A stretch of 32,867 bases of DNA. It comes from Bdellovibrionales bacterium. GTDB taxonomy: Bacteria > Bdellovibrionota > Bdellovibrionia > Bdellovibrionales > UBA1609. Position 1 is the first letter of the stretch, and every line of letters starts with the position of its first letter. Positions 1-8,125 of this stretch are shown here, one piece after another. The stretch covers positions 6,253 through 39,119 of the forward strand of contig JALHOQ010000007.1 in assembly GCA_022842925.1 (NCBI GenBank). The letters are read 5' to 3'. The notes below the pieces were generated by a model that saw nothing but the letters and a program-made list of their open reading frames with translations, did not search any database and had not been told where the DNA came from. A program made the position numbers and the translations under genes.

Positions 1-413
1 ACGCCCGCGACCGCAGAGGGAGTTTTGATTTGGAATTTGGAGGATTTGCCGTCGTATTTCTGTTCAACCTTCGAGCGAACCTTACCGTAGATCACATTCA
101 AGAGAACGTCTTTCTTACCGGATGCAGGATCGTATTCATAGTTTTGGATCTCGATCTGAGATTCCGGCGAAACGTTAATCTCGTTATTGTCCACCATCAC
201 GATTTTGGCGCGGGAGTCTTTGGCGGTGATCACCGTATCTTTTGGAAACACTTTTTCGCCCATTCGAGCGCGGGCGGTTTGGCCGGTTTTGGCCGACTTG
301 ATTTGCACATCTCCCTTCACCACGCGAAGCACGCCGTGAACTGACTGCGCCTCAGCGAATGAAAAAGAGAAAGCAATGCAAAACCCAATAACCCACTTAT
401 AGCTTACGTTCAT
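1..413 (-). CDS. FecR-domain-like secreted protein, 5' (N-terminal) part only; runs off left window edge
   Basis: Reverse-strand reading from ATG at 413: MNVSYKWVIGFCIAFSFSFAEAQSVHGVLRVVKGDVQIKSAKTGQTARARMGEKVFPKDTVITAKDSRAKIVMVDNNEINVSPESQIEIQNYEYDPASGKKDVLLNVIYGKVRSKVEQ...; signal peptide and FecR-like 'D.I.T...S.A.I...D...I...P.S.' pattern. Open to the window edge, so absent from the ORF track. Confidence 0.75.
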   Translation of the reverse strand, partial: MNVSYKWVIGFCIAFSFSFAEAQSVHGVLRVVKGDVQIKSAKTGQTARARMGEKVFPKDTVITAKDSRAKIVMVDNNEINVSPESQIEIQNYEYDPASGKKDVLLNVIYGKVRSKVEQKYDGKSSKFQIKTPSAVAG

Positions 414-588
414 ATATTTACCCTCGGGGGTTTAAGTCCATTATGCTTTTCGGCATAAATGGATCAAAGCTCAATCTTTGAGCCAACTTGAATCACTGGA
501 CTCTTGAATTGAGAATTCTCATTCCTAGACTTTCTTACGATTGCATTGGCCGCTATACAAGCGCTCGCGAGGCGTGCAATAACAACCC

Positions 589-1635
589 ATGCGCAAGATC
601 ATCCATGTCGACATGGATTGTTTCTACGCCGCGGTCGAGTGCAAGTACCGGCCCGAACTCCGTGGCAAACCTCTCGGGGTGGGCGGGCCGGCCAACTCCC
701 GCGGTGTTTTGACTACAGCCAGCTATGAAGCTCGCAAATTCGGCGTGCGCTCGGCAATGCCGTCGGCGCGGGCGGCTCGGCTTTGTCCCGACCTCATTCT
801 AGTTCCACCAAATTTTTCGCTCTACAAAAAGGAATCGGCGGCGGTGCGCGAGATTTTTCGCCGCTACACCGAGAAGATTGAACCCCTTTCCCTCGACGAA
901 GCCTATCTCGACGTTTCGGGAGTGGGCAATGCCACTGAGATCGCCCGCGATATCCGCTCGGCCATCCAGAGCGAACTGCAGCTGACCGCTTCGGCCGGAA
1001 TTGCGGGGAACAAGTTTCTAGCTAAGATCGCGAGCGATTGGCGAAAGCCAAACGGCCAGTTTACGATCCGACCCGATCAAGTGGACGAGTTTGTTGCAAA
1101 GTTGCCGGTCGAAAAGATTCACGGTGTCGGCGCCGTGACGGCCAAGCGGATGCACGAGCTGGGTGTAAAAACCTGCGCGGACGTGCAGCAGAAGTCGTTG
1201 ACCGAGCTGGCGCGTATGTTCGGCTCGCGGGCGCAATGGCTGTACGATCTCGCGCGCGGAATCGACAACCGGGAAGTGCAAACGGAATGGCAGCGCAAAT
1301 CGCTTACGGTTGAAGAAACTTACAGCCAAGATTTGACGTCGTTGGAACAATGCCTAAGAAAGCTGCCCGAACTCTACGCCGATTGGGAGAAGCGCATGCG
1401 AAAGAACGGCGGTGAATCCCAGATTCGAGGTTTCGTGGTCAAGCTGCGGTTCTACGACTTTAAGCGCACGACCCATGAGATGTCGGCGCGCCGGTTCCCA
1501 ACTCAGGCGGATTTCGAAAATCTTTTGACCAAGGCCTGGAGCCGCCGTGGCGACCCCGTACGCCTAATTGGTCTCGGGGTTCGCATGGGAGAGGAGGAAC
1601 AGGAATCGGATCCGAATCAGCTGAGTTTGTTTTAG
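589..1635 (+). CDS. dinB: DNA polymerase IV (Y-family)
   Basis: MRKIIHVDMDCFYAAVE N-terminus, SLDEAYLDVS motif, SAGIAGNKFLAKIASDWRKPNG; C-terminal NQLSLF resembles a beta-clamp-binding motif. Confidence 0.95.
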   Translation: MRKIIHVDMDCFYAAVECKYRPELRGKPLGVGGPANSRGVLTTASYEARKFGVRSAMPSARAARLCPDLILVPPNFSLYKKESAAVREIFRRYTEKIEPLSLDEAYLDVSGVGNATEIARDIRSAIQSELQLTASAGIAGNKFLAKIASDWRKPNGQFTIRPDQVDEFVAKLPVEKIHGVGAVTAKRMHELGVKTCADVQQKSLTELARMFGSRAQWLYDLARGIDNREVQTEWQRKSLTVEETYSQDLTSLEQCLRKLPELYADWEKRMRKNGGESQIRGFVVKLRFYDFKRTTHEMSARRFPTQADFENLLTKAWSRRGDPVRLIGLGVRMGEEEQESDPNQLSLF

Positions 1636-2171
1636 CTCCTCGCCACAATCTCTCGCGCCACATCCAGCAAATTCGGCGCATGCACCTCCGGCGGACGGAA
1701 GTGGTGAAAATTCTCCGGACTCTCCATGACACCGACCAGTGCCGATCGGCAGCCGGCGCGATGGCCCGCTTCGACGTCGGTCATGCGATCACCCACCATC
1801 CACGACGCCGCTAAATCCACACCATGCCAGCGGGCCGCCTCGAGCAACATGCCTGCGTTGGGTTTGCGCATCGGATGATCGAAGGAGGTCATATAGGGCG
1901 CCGAGTGAAACGACAGAATATCCACGCCCTCGGAACAAAATTTTGCCTGAATCCGTCGATGAATTTCATCCAGGTTGCGCACGTCCACAATACCGCGGGC
2001 GACACCACTCTGGTTGGTGGCCACGCAAAAAACATACTCATGATCGCGCAACAGGCGCAGCGCCTCAAATACTCCGGGCAGATATTCAATCCGCTCCGGA
2101 TCGTTCAAGTAAACCATATCGACAATTAGCGTTCCGTCGCGGTCCAGAAGGACGGCCTTTTTTTCAGACAT
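1632..2171 (-). CDS. gmhB: D-glycero-D-manno-heptose 1,7-bisphosphate phosphatase-like HAD-IIIA hydrolase
   Basis: AVLLDRDGTLIVDMVYLNDPERIEYLPGV and WMVGDRMTDVEAGHRAGC HAD motifs. Confidence 0.8.
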   Translation of the reverse strand: MSEKKAVLLDRDGTLIVDMVYLNDPERIEYLPGVFEALRLLRDHEYVFCVATNQSGVARGIVDVRNLDEIHRRIQAKFCSEGVDILSFHSAPYMTSFDHPMRKPNAGMLLEAARWHGVDLAASWMVGDRMTDVEAGHRAGCRSALVGVMESPENFHHFRPPEVHAPNLLDVAREIVARS

Positions 2172-2180
2172 CGAGCGAGT

Positions 2181-3197
2181 CTATTTCAGATCCTCGGGCT
2201 TTTTGAGCTTTGACGCCGAGAGCGGGTGATGTTTTTCAAGCGATCGGGCCAAATGATCGATGCTCAAGTGCGTGTACTTCTGCGTGGCCGACAAGGATTG
2301 ATGCCCCAGAAGTTCCTGTAAGACCCGTAAGTCCGCCCCCGAAGTGAGCAGATGAGTGGCAAAGGAGTGGCGCAAGGCATGGGGATGAAGCGGTCGGAGC
2401 AGCCCGGCTCGCGCTCCGGCCTCGCGCACCCAATCGTAGGCCTTCCGAGTCGAGAGCGCTGAATCTCCTCCCAGAACAAAATCACCCGTGCGCGGCAAGC
2501 GCTGAATCTGCTTCCAACACGAATCGGGCAGAGTCACCAGCCTCTCCCGGCCGCCCTTTCCTCGCACCCGGAGCGAGCGCGATTCCGCGACCAAATCCCG
2601 CCACAAAAGGCCGCATGCCTCCGAGACCCTCAAACCTCCGCCGTATAGTAAAAGCACTAAGGCCTTCTCGCGGCTCGAGGGCAGGCTATTCACGAGGGCG
2701 ATGGCCTCGTCGACTGAGATGAAGTGCGCCAGTTTCAGCGGCACCTTGGCTGAATAGATCCGAAGATCCAAATTTTCAGTTATGAACTTTTGATCTTTGA
2801 GCCACTTCAGAAACCCCCGAATGCAGGCCCATTTGCGATTGCGCGAGGCCGGACTCAACGACGACCATCGCGCTTGGGCTTCGGTAATTAAGCGGAGCAA
2901 AAGATTTTCACTGCATGTGTCTGAAATAGCCTGGCTTTCTTTCGCAATGACTTGGAAAGAACTAACCGGAGTTAGAGAGGTGTATAAAATCTTTTGAACT
3001 CCTATTGGAGCGAGGAACTGCGCAACATCGCTGGCATAAGACTTGGATGTGTGATGACTTGCAGTCCGCTGCTCGCTTAGGAATTTCAGATACTTAAGCG
3101 CAAGGGAGGCCAATTTTGGTCGCTCTTGGGGTGACAATGTGGGGCTCTCCTTTAAGGGTAGATTAACTACATAGCGCCGTGCAAAAAAGACTTGCAT
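2181..3197 (-). CDS. Tyrosine recombinase XerC/XerD family
   Basis: GGGLRVSEACGLLWRD, HPHALRHSFATHLLTSGADLRVLQELLGHQSLSATQKYTH: conserved R..HxxR..H..Y catalytic pattern; start codon uncertain. Confidence 0.88.
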   Translation of the reverse strand: MQVFFARRYVVNLPLKESPTLSPQERPKLASLALKYLKFLSEQRTASHHTSKSYASDVAQFLAPIGVQKILYTSLTPVSSFQVIAKESQAISDTCSENLLLRLITEAQARWSSLSPASRNRKWACIRGFLKWLKDQKFITENLDLRIYSAKVPLKLAHFISVDEAIALVNSLPSSREKALVLLLYGGGLRVSEACGLLWRDLVAESRSLRVRGKGGRERLVTLPDSCWKQIQRLPRTGDFVLGGDSALSTRKAYDWVREAGARAGLLRPLHPHALRHSFATHLLTSGADLRVLQELLGHQSLSATQKYTHLSIDHLARSLEKHHPLSASKLKKPEDLK

Positions 3198-3303
3198 ATC
3201 ATTTCAGCATCTGTTAGAACGGCGTGTCGAGTTAAGACGCACTACGTTGTAGCAGAACCGGGGGGAGGCTGAAACAACAGTAAACCAAGAAGGGGTTGTA
3301 CGT

Positions 3304-4365
3304 ATGTCGGGTATGGATAAATCGTCTCACTTTGATGGAGAGACCACCAGCCTTCCCACCGCTAATCCTCAAGGGGGTCCCCCCTCGAGTATTGAAAATA
3401 AACGGATAGTCTATAAGTCGGAAGTCATGCGCCAGTTGATGCGTATGGTGGACCGCGTGGCTCCAAGCAACGCCACTGTTCTCATATTAGGTGAGAGCGG
3501 TACCGGTAAAGAGCTTGTCGCCAATGCGATTCACGAGCGTTCGAATCGCCGGCACAAGCCTTTCGTCGCGATCAACTGCGGCGCATTGCGCGAGACTCTG
3601 CTGGAGAGTGAGCTCTTCGGTCACGAGAAGGGAGCCTTTACCGGCGCCTATTCCCGTAAGATCGGTCTCGCTGAAGTCGCCAACGGCGGCACTCTGTTCC
3701 TCGATGAAATCGGAGAACTGACCCCCGGTATTCAAGCCAAGCTCTTGCGCTTTCTTCAGGAAGGCGAAATCTATCGCGTGGGTGGTAAAGACCCGATCCG
3801 CGTCGATATCCGCCTGATCAGCGCCACTAATAAAGAATTGGATAAAGAAGTTTTACGCGGCAACTTCCGCGAAGATCTCTTCTATCGCATCAACACAATC
3901 ATGGTTCACTCACCGCCGCTTCGTCGCCGTAAGGAAGATATTCCTTCGCTGATTGAGCACTTCCTGAGCACCAACACCGCCGGTTTCCTGAACCGCGGCC
4001 GTCAGATGTCGGAAGATTCGATGAAGATCATGATGAAGTACGACTGGCCGGGTAACATCCGCGAGTTGCAGAACGTTTGCGAACGCCTGCAGATTCTGTC
4101 GGAAGGCCACGTCATTATGCCGGGCGATCTGCCGGACCATATCCGCAATCCCGACCACAAAGTCGTGATTGACGATTATGATCCCACGATGACTCTGCAT
4201 GAATTGGAAAAGCGCTATATCTTGAAGGCTCTGAACTACTTCGACGGCAACAAGACTCAGGCCGCGAACGCTCTCGGCATCACGATCAAGACGCTTTACA
4301 ATAAACTGCATGAGTACGGCGAATTCGAAAAATACGCCGTTCACTCCAAGCCTGCAGTCAAGTAG
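3304..4365 (+). CDS. Sigma54-dependent transcriptional activator (AAA+ and Fis-type HTH, no receiver domain)
   Basis: [15 protein letters not shown] Walker [24 protein letters not shown] loop, [12 protein letters not shown] Walker B, C-terminal NKTQAANALGITIKTLYNKLHEYG HTH; only about 35 residues precede the AAA+ domain. Confidence 0.93.
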   Translation: MSGMDKSSHFDGETTSLPTANPQGGPPSSIENKRIVYKSEVMRQLMRMVDRVAPSNATVLILGESGTGKELVANAIHERSNRRHKPFVAINCGALRETLLESELFGHEKGAFTGAYSRKIGLAEVANGGTLFLDEIGELTPGIQAKLLRFLQEGEIYRVGGKDPIRVDIRLISATNKELDKEVLRGNFREDLFYRINTIMVHSPPLRRRKEDIPSLIEHFLSTNTAGFLNRGRQMSEDSMKIMMKYDWPGNIRELQNVCERLQILSEGHVIMPGDLPDHIRNPDHKVVIDDYDPTMTLHELEKRYILKALNYFDGNKTQAANALGITIKTLYNKLHEYGEFEKYAVHSKPAVK

Positions 4366-4370
4366 GCATC

Positions 4371-4844
4371 GTGACGACATTCCGAAACTGGATTGTAAAA
4401 CTGGCGCTCGTGGCGCCAGTTTTTTTTGGCATGTATACGGCTGAGGCCGAGAATCTAGCCGATCTGCGCAAGGATTTGGCGGCGACAGCGGTTGAAAATT
4501 CCGTCGATGAAGAGACGAAGTCTAAAATTACCCTCTTTATCGACCGCGAAGACGCGAATCCCAATACGTTCGTGCGTTGGAGTTACAATCCACTCCGATA
4601 TTTTTCGGAAGGTTGGGTCCTGCAGTTTGACGGGTTTGCGGTGGTGACCGGTGTGGATTCTAAAATTCCGGCGCGCGGATATGCCTTCTTTAGTTTCAAG
4701 CAAAGTGTCGATGGAGAGGCGCTTTGTTTCACTGTCGCAACGAGAGCGATCGTTTTAAAGTTCGCCGGAATGCCAGAGCGCTTGCGCCGCTATGAGTTTG
4801 TGGGCCGACCCTTTACCCACTGCCAGCCCCGACCGCGAAAATAA
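4371..4844 (+). CDS. Hypothetical secreted protein (GTG start)
   Basis: MTTFRNWIVKLALVAPVFFGMYTAEAEN looks like a signal peptide; 157 aa; alternative ATG at 4431 possible. Confidence 0.6.
   Translation: MTTFRNWIVKLALVAPVFFGMYTAEAENLADLRKDLAATAVENSVDEETKSKITLFIDREDANPNTFVRWSYNPLRYFSEGWVLQFDGFAVVTGVDSKIPARGYAFFSFKQSVDGEALCFTVATRAIVLKFAGMPERLRRYEFVGRPFTHCQPRPRK
4397..4427 (+). terminator. Intrinsic terminator overlapping the start of the 4371..4844 ORF
   Basis: AAAACTGGCGC-TCGTG-GCGCCAGTTTT: 11-bp perfect stem including the A/T pairs, 5-nt loop, T8 tract. Confidence 0.8.
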
Positions 4845-5213
4845 CTAAGGTGTCAGATTTTCGATCCAAGCCGCGATGACTTCGGCGTCGCTTGAACTTA
4901 AGGCTCCGCCTTGCGGCATATCTTTAGGCCCCTCGATGCCGGTCGAGCCGACAAGGCGGTAATAGATTTGCGACGCTTCGGGGTCGGCCGCCACAATCAA
5001 GCCCGCCGCGATCAGTTGGGCTTCAGTTTGAGTGTGATAGGCATGGCAACCGTTGCAGCTTTGGCTCATTACCGTGCGGGCAGCCTGAAACTCGGGCGTG
5101 CCCCCCACGCCTCCGTACATCGCCGCGTCCAGAGAGCTGGAGTTCTCCGTTTGCAGACAGGCGGTGAGAGTCAGGATGAGGGCGATCAATGCCGTTTTCT
5201 GCCAGAACATCAA
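4845..5213 (-). CDS. Monoheme c-type cytochrome-like lipoprotein
   Basis: Signal/lipobox LILTLTACLQ; CNGCH heme-binding motif; short cytochrome-c-like tail with D-M-P-Q-G and AWIENL. Confidence 0.78.
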   Translation of the reverse strand: MMFWQKTALIALILTLTACLQTENSSSLDAAMYGGVGGTPEFQAARTVMSQSCNGCHAYHTQTEAQLIAAGLIVAADPEASQIYYRLVGSTGIEGPKDMPQGGALSSSDAEVIAAWIENLTP

Positions 5214-5216
5214 AGC

Positions 5217-5756
5217 TTACTTCCTTGCCGTTTTCTTGCGGCTCGCGGTCGAGCGGGCGGGAGCCTCAGTTAGCGGGATGCTGACATTTATCGTCACTTC
5301 ATCCTTTACTCCGATGCCCATATAATTCACATCTGTGATTTTAAGGTCTGAGAGCTTCATTTTAAACTGAGCGTTCAAATTGTTATTCTCAACGGTGTAA
5401 GTGCCCTCAACATTCTTTTTGGTCCCCATGATGTTAATAAGGCCTTTACCCTTGCCATCTTTGCCGACGGCTTTGATCAGCTTGATCTGGGGAAACTTTT
5501 CCGTCAATAAACGCTTTTTTAAGTGGCTGTCTCGTAGTGAGACGCCGGTTTTAAGAGTCGTTGCGTCGATGACGACATTCTCCGCAATCACGCCATCGGC
5601 CGTCTTGTGGGCAGTACCGGAAACCCTCTTGGTTTCGGCCTTAAAACTACCTGCGGGGCTGAGCGTGACGTCCACGGCCACTTCTCCCGCGGAGGCGCGC
5701 GCCTGTGAAATACTGAGCGCTAAAACGATCGCTGTAAAAAATTTTGGCAAATACAT
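5217..5756 (-). CDS. YceI-like family periplasmic protein
   Basis: Signal peptide; GSFKAETKRVSGTAHKTADGVIAENVVIDATTLKTGVSLRDSHLKKRLLTEKFPQIKL typical of YceI. Confidence 0.85.
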   Translation of the reverse strand: MYLPKFFTAIVLALSISQARASAGEVAVDVTLSPAGSFKAETKRVSGTAHKTADGVIAENVVIDATTLKTGVSLRDSHLKKRLLTEKFPQIKLIKAVGKDGKGKGLINIMGTKKNVEGTYTVENNNLNAQFKMKLSDLKITDVNYMGIGVKDEVTINVSIPLTEAPARSTASRKKTARK

Positions 5757-5774
5757 TTAGTCCCCCCATTAACC

Positions 5775-5802
5775 TTGACCCGATATTTATTGTAGCTAGA
5801 CT
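5775..5802 (+). promoter_or_regulatory. Putative sigma70-type promoter TTGACC-N16-TAGACT
   Basis: -35 at 5775-5780, -10 at 5797-5802, 16-nt spacer; upstream of ATG 5812. Confidence 0.45.
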
Positions 5803-5811
5803 TTGAATTCG

Positions 5812-6966
5812 ATGCCACTGATTCTCATCTTAGTACTACTCTCATTGCCCCAGCTGGCATCGGCCTACCCCCAGTTTATTGGTTATAAATACGCCTCGTG
5901 CCTGACCTGTCATTTTAATGGACACGGCAACGGCCCGCTCAATGATTACGGTCGAGCCCTGTGGGCCGCGGAAATCGCGGGCAAGGCTTTCGCCTCGGGC
6001 AAGAGCGATGAGGAGCTAGGTGAAGCCTCTGGACTATTCGGCTCACGCAAACTCCCTTGGTGGTTAAGACCCGGCTTCAAGGCCCGGGAGTTAGTGTATC
6101 AGCCGAATCCGCCCTCTAGCGGTGCCAATACTCGCTACATCACAATGCAGGCGGATGCCAACCTCGCGCTCATATTCAACCGCGATCAAAAGTATATTTT
6201 TGTCGGCTCGATCGGATATGTGCCTAAGCCCCAGCGGCTGCAATCACCAGGCGCGCAAACGGTGCCGGAGTGGATTTCGCGAGAGCATTATTTCCGCATG
6301 CTTTCGGGTGAAAATCTTTGGCTTTACTTCGGCTTTCTCGACAAAGTTTATGGTATCCGTCATGTCAATCATACGGCCTATAGTCGGCAGAAGTTGGGCC
6401 TGGCTCAGAACGATCAGTCACATGGGGTCGTCGCTCATTACATTCAGCCGACGTGGGAATTCACGATCAATGCTTTCGGGGGCAACTTTTATCAAGATGC
6501 GGATGTTCGGCAGATGGGCGCCTCGTTTACTTATGAGCATGAGGTCAAAGAGGCGTTTCGAGTCGGAAGCTCTTTGCTCTATTCGACCAACAAATATGTG
6601 GGCAACGCCCGGCTTGGCGTTTTTGGCCGCTATGGTTTTGGATACGGTGCCGCGGTAATCGGCGAAGTAGGGCTGCTACAGGATAAACCTAAGAGTGGCG
6701 AAGCGAAAAACGGGTACTATCTTTATTCCGAAGCCACCCAGCGGATCGTGCGTGGTTTTCATGTATTCATGGCCGCGCAGATTTTTAAAGATCGCATGCA
6801 GGGCAATCGACCGGACAACCTGAGAACAGGGGCCGGCTTTATAGTGTGGCCACGCCAGCGATTTGAATGGCGGTTCGAACTCGAAAACGGCCGACAGTTT
6901 ACCGACAATACGGAAGTGCAGAAGGAGTCGTGGTTGGTGCTCTCGCAGCTCCATATCGCGTTGTAA
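5812..6966 (+). CDS. Outer-membrane protein with N-terminal CxxCH motif followed by predicted beta-barrel
   Basis: MPLILILVLLSLPQLASAYPQFIGYKYASCLTCHFNGHGNGPLNDYGRALW...: signal peptide, CLTCH, then alternating aromatic/polar strands to C-terminus (...VLSQLHIAL). ORF track start (TTG 5803) seems less likely than ATG 5812. Confidence 0.7.
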   Translation: MPLILILVLLSLPQLASAYPQFIGYKYASCLTCHFNGHGNGPLNDYGRALWAAEIAGKAFASGKSDEELGEASGLFGSRKLPWWLRPGFKARELVYQPNPPSSGANTRYITMQADANLALIFNRDQKYIFVGSIGYVPKPQRLQSPGAQTVPEWISREHYFRMLSGENLWLYFGFLDKVYGIRHVNHTAYSRQKLGLAQNDQSHGVVAHYIQPTWEFTINAFGGNFYQDADVRQMGASFTYEHEVKEAFRVGSSLLYSTNKYVGNARLGVFGRYGFGYGAAVIGEVGLLQDKPKSGEAKNGYYLYSEATQRIVRGFHVFMAAQIFKDRMQGNRPDNLRTGAGFIVWPRQRFEWRFELENGRQFTDNTEVQKESWLVLSQLHIAL

Positions 6967-6968
6967 GA

Positions 6969-7706
6969 ATGAAGATGAAGTGGTGGCACTACATTATATT
7001 GATCGGACTGCTGCCAACTCTGGCCTCGGCCCAACCGAGAAAAACCAAGCGGAAGAGGGTTAAGCCGAGCGCCGGTGCCAATATTCAGAAGGCTCAAGAG
7101 CCGCCAGCCGAGGCAACTGATTCAGGGGCAACCCCAGAGGTGGCACCGTCCGAAGGATCCTCTTCTACGCCTTCCGCCGGTGCGAGCAGAGTCCGCCGAC
7201 CTTATTGGAGTTCCGGCGTGGGACTTCTCCTCTGGCAGGAAGCCGTGGAACTGAAGCGGCCGGGCAGCACCGCCAAAATGCAAACTCAATTCAAAGGTTT
7301 AAATTTTCAAGGGGCTTATAACCGAACCCGGTCCAATTCCTATTGGCAGGAGTACTACGGTTTTGAACTCGGCTACGGAACGCTAAAAGGACAGGGCGAT
7401 CAACCCGCCATTACGGACCGGCTCGACAATCAATCCTGGATTCTGCTCACGCTGAAGCCCGGATTGATCTATCGTACCAGTCCAGTGTCCCGGGTCGGGA
7501 TCATGTTGCCGGTTGTGTACAGGAAAATTCAGTGGAATTTCAACCCAGGCTCAGGTCTGGAGGCCGGCGACAAGGCATTCTCAGTGGGAGTGGGTTTCCA
7601 TTACGTTCAGCGCGTGAGCAAAGACTCTTCCGTAGATTTTGCGTTAACCCACCAAAAAATGTGGGCGACCAACCTGTGGTCGGCCGCCTGGAACTACGAA
7701 TTTTAG
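6969..7706 (+). CDS. Hypothetical outer-membrane/beta-barrel-like secreted protein
   Basis: In-frame ATG at 6969 gives MKMKWWHYIILIGLLPTLASAQPRKTKRKR..., Pro/Ser/Ala-rich linker, then alternating strands ending WNYEF (C-terminal Phe typical of OMPs). Confidence 0.65.
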   Translation: MKMKWWHYIILIGLLPTLASAQPRKTKRKRVKPSAGANIQKAQEPPAEATDSGATPEVAPSEGSSSTPSAGASRVRRPYWSSGVGLLLWQEAVELKRPGSTAKMQTQFKGLNFQGAYNRTRSNSYWQEYYGFELGYGTLKGQGDQPAITDRLDNQSWILLTLKPGLIYRTSPVSRVGIMLPVVYRKIQWNFNPGSGLEAGDKAFSVGVGFHYVQRVSKDSSVDFALTHQKMWATNLWSAAWNYEF

Positions 7707-7709
7707 TCT

Positions 7710-8030
7710 TTAATTGAAATGGCACATTTTGTTTACGCAGGTTCCGCGTGGAGACGGGCAGTCGCTACGGAATCGGCACTCGGTTCCGGTCAACTTGCAC
7801 TTTTCATTTAAACAGGAATTCTGCACCATGCAGTCCGTATCGTAGGTGCATTTCATGGGCTTGATGGCGGTCGGAGCCGTGGATTTGACTGACCCGGAGC
7901 CTTTCGTGGTGGAGGACTTCTCATGAGTTACGGATGCTGTGCCGTCTTGGCTTTCGCTAGGGACAGGTGCGGAACTCGAACATGCGGTGAGTGCAAAAAT
8001 CAGGGTCGCAAGGGCGAAATGGGATTTCAT
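7710..8030 (-). CDS. Small Cys-rich lipoprotein
   Basis: MKSHFALATLIFALTACSSSAPVPSES: lipobox LTAC; C-terminal duplicated Cys motif CTYDTDCMVQNSCLNEKC / CRFRSDCPSPRGTCVNKMC. Start taken as in-frame ATG after MEATR. Confidence 0.7.
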   Translation of the reverse strand: MKSHFALATLIFALTACSSSAPVPSESQDGTASVTHEKSSTTKGSGSVKSTAPTAIKPMKCTYDTDCMVQNSCLNEKCKLTGTECRFRSDCPSPRGTCVNKMCHFN

Positions 8031-8066
8031 GCGGGTGGCCTCCATTGATGTAAAGTCAGTATAAAC

Positions 8067-8094
8067 AAAAAACCCCGCTTGCGGCGGGGTTTTT
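8067..8094 (-). terminator. Intrinsic terminator for the 8126..8590 gene
   Basis: Plus-strand AAAAACCCCGC-TTGCG-GCGGGGTTTTT; T tract on the minus-strand transcript after the stem. Confidence 0.8.
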
Positions 8095-8125
8095 AGCAGT
8101 CTTCAATGGAACGGTTCGAGTTCGA

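Noticed and set aside
30-344. Plus-strand 104-aa ORF
   Set aside because: Antisense to the clear FecR-like signal-peptide protein (413..1, minus).
2181-3197. Tyrosine recombinase as part of a mobile element or integron
   Set aside because: No flanking repeats, cassettes, attI or phage genes; a chromosomal XerC/D role is more likely.
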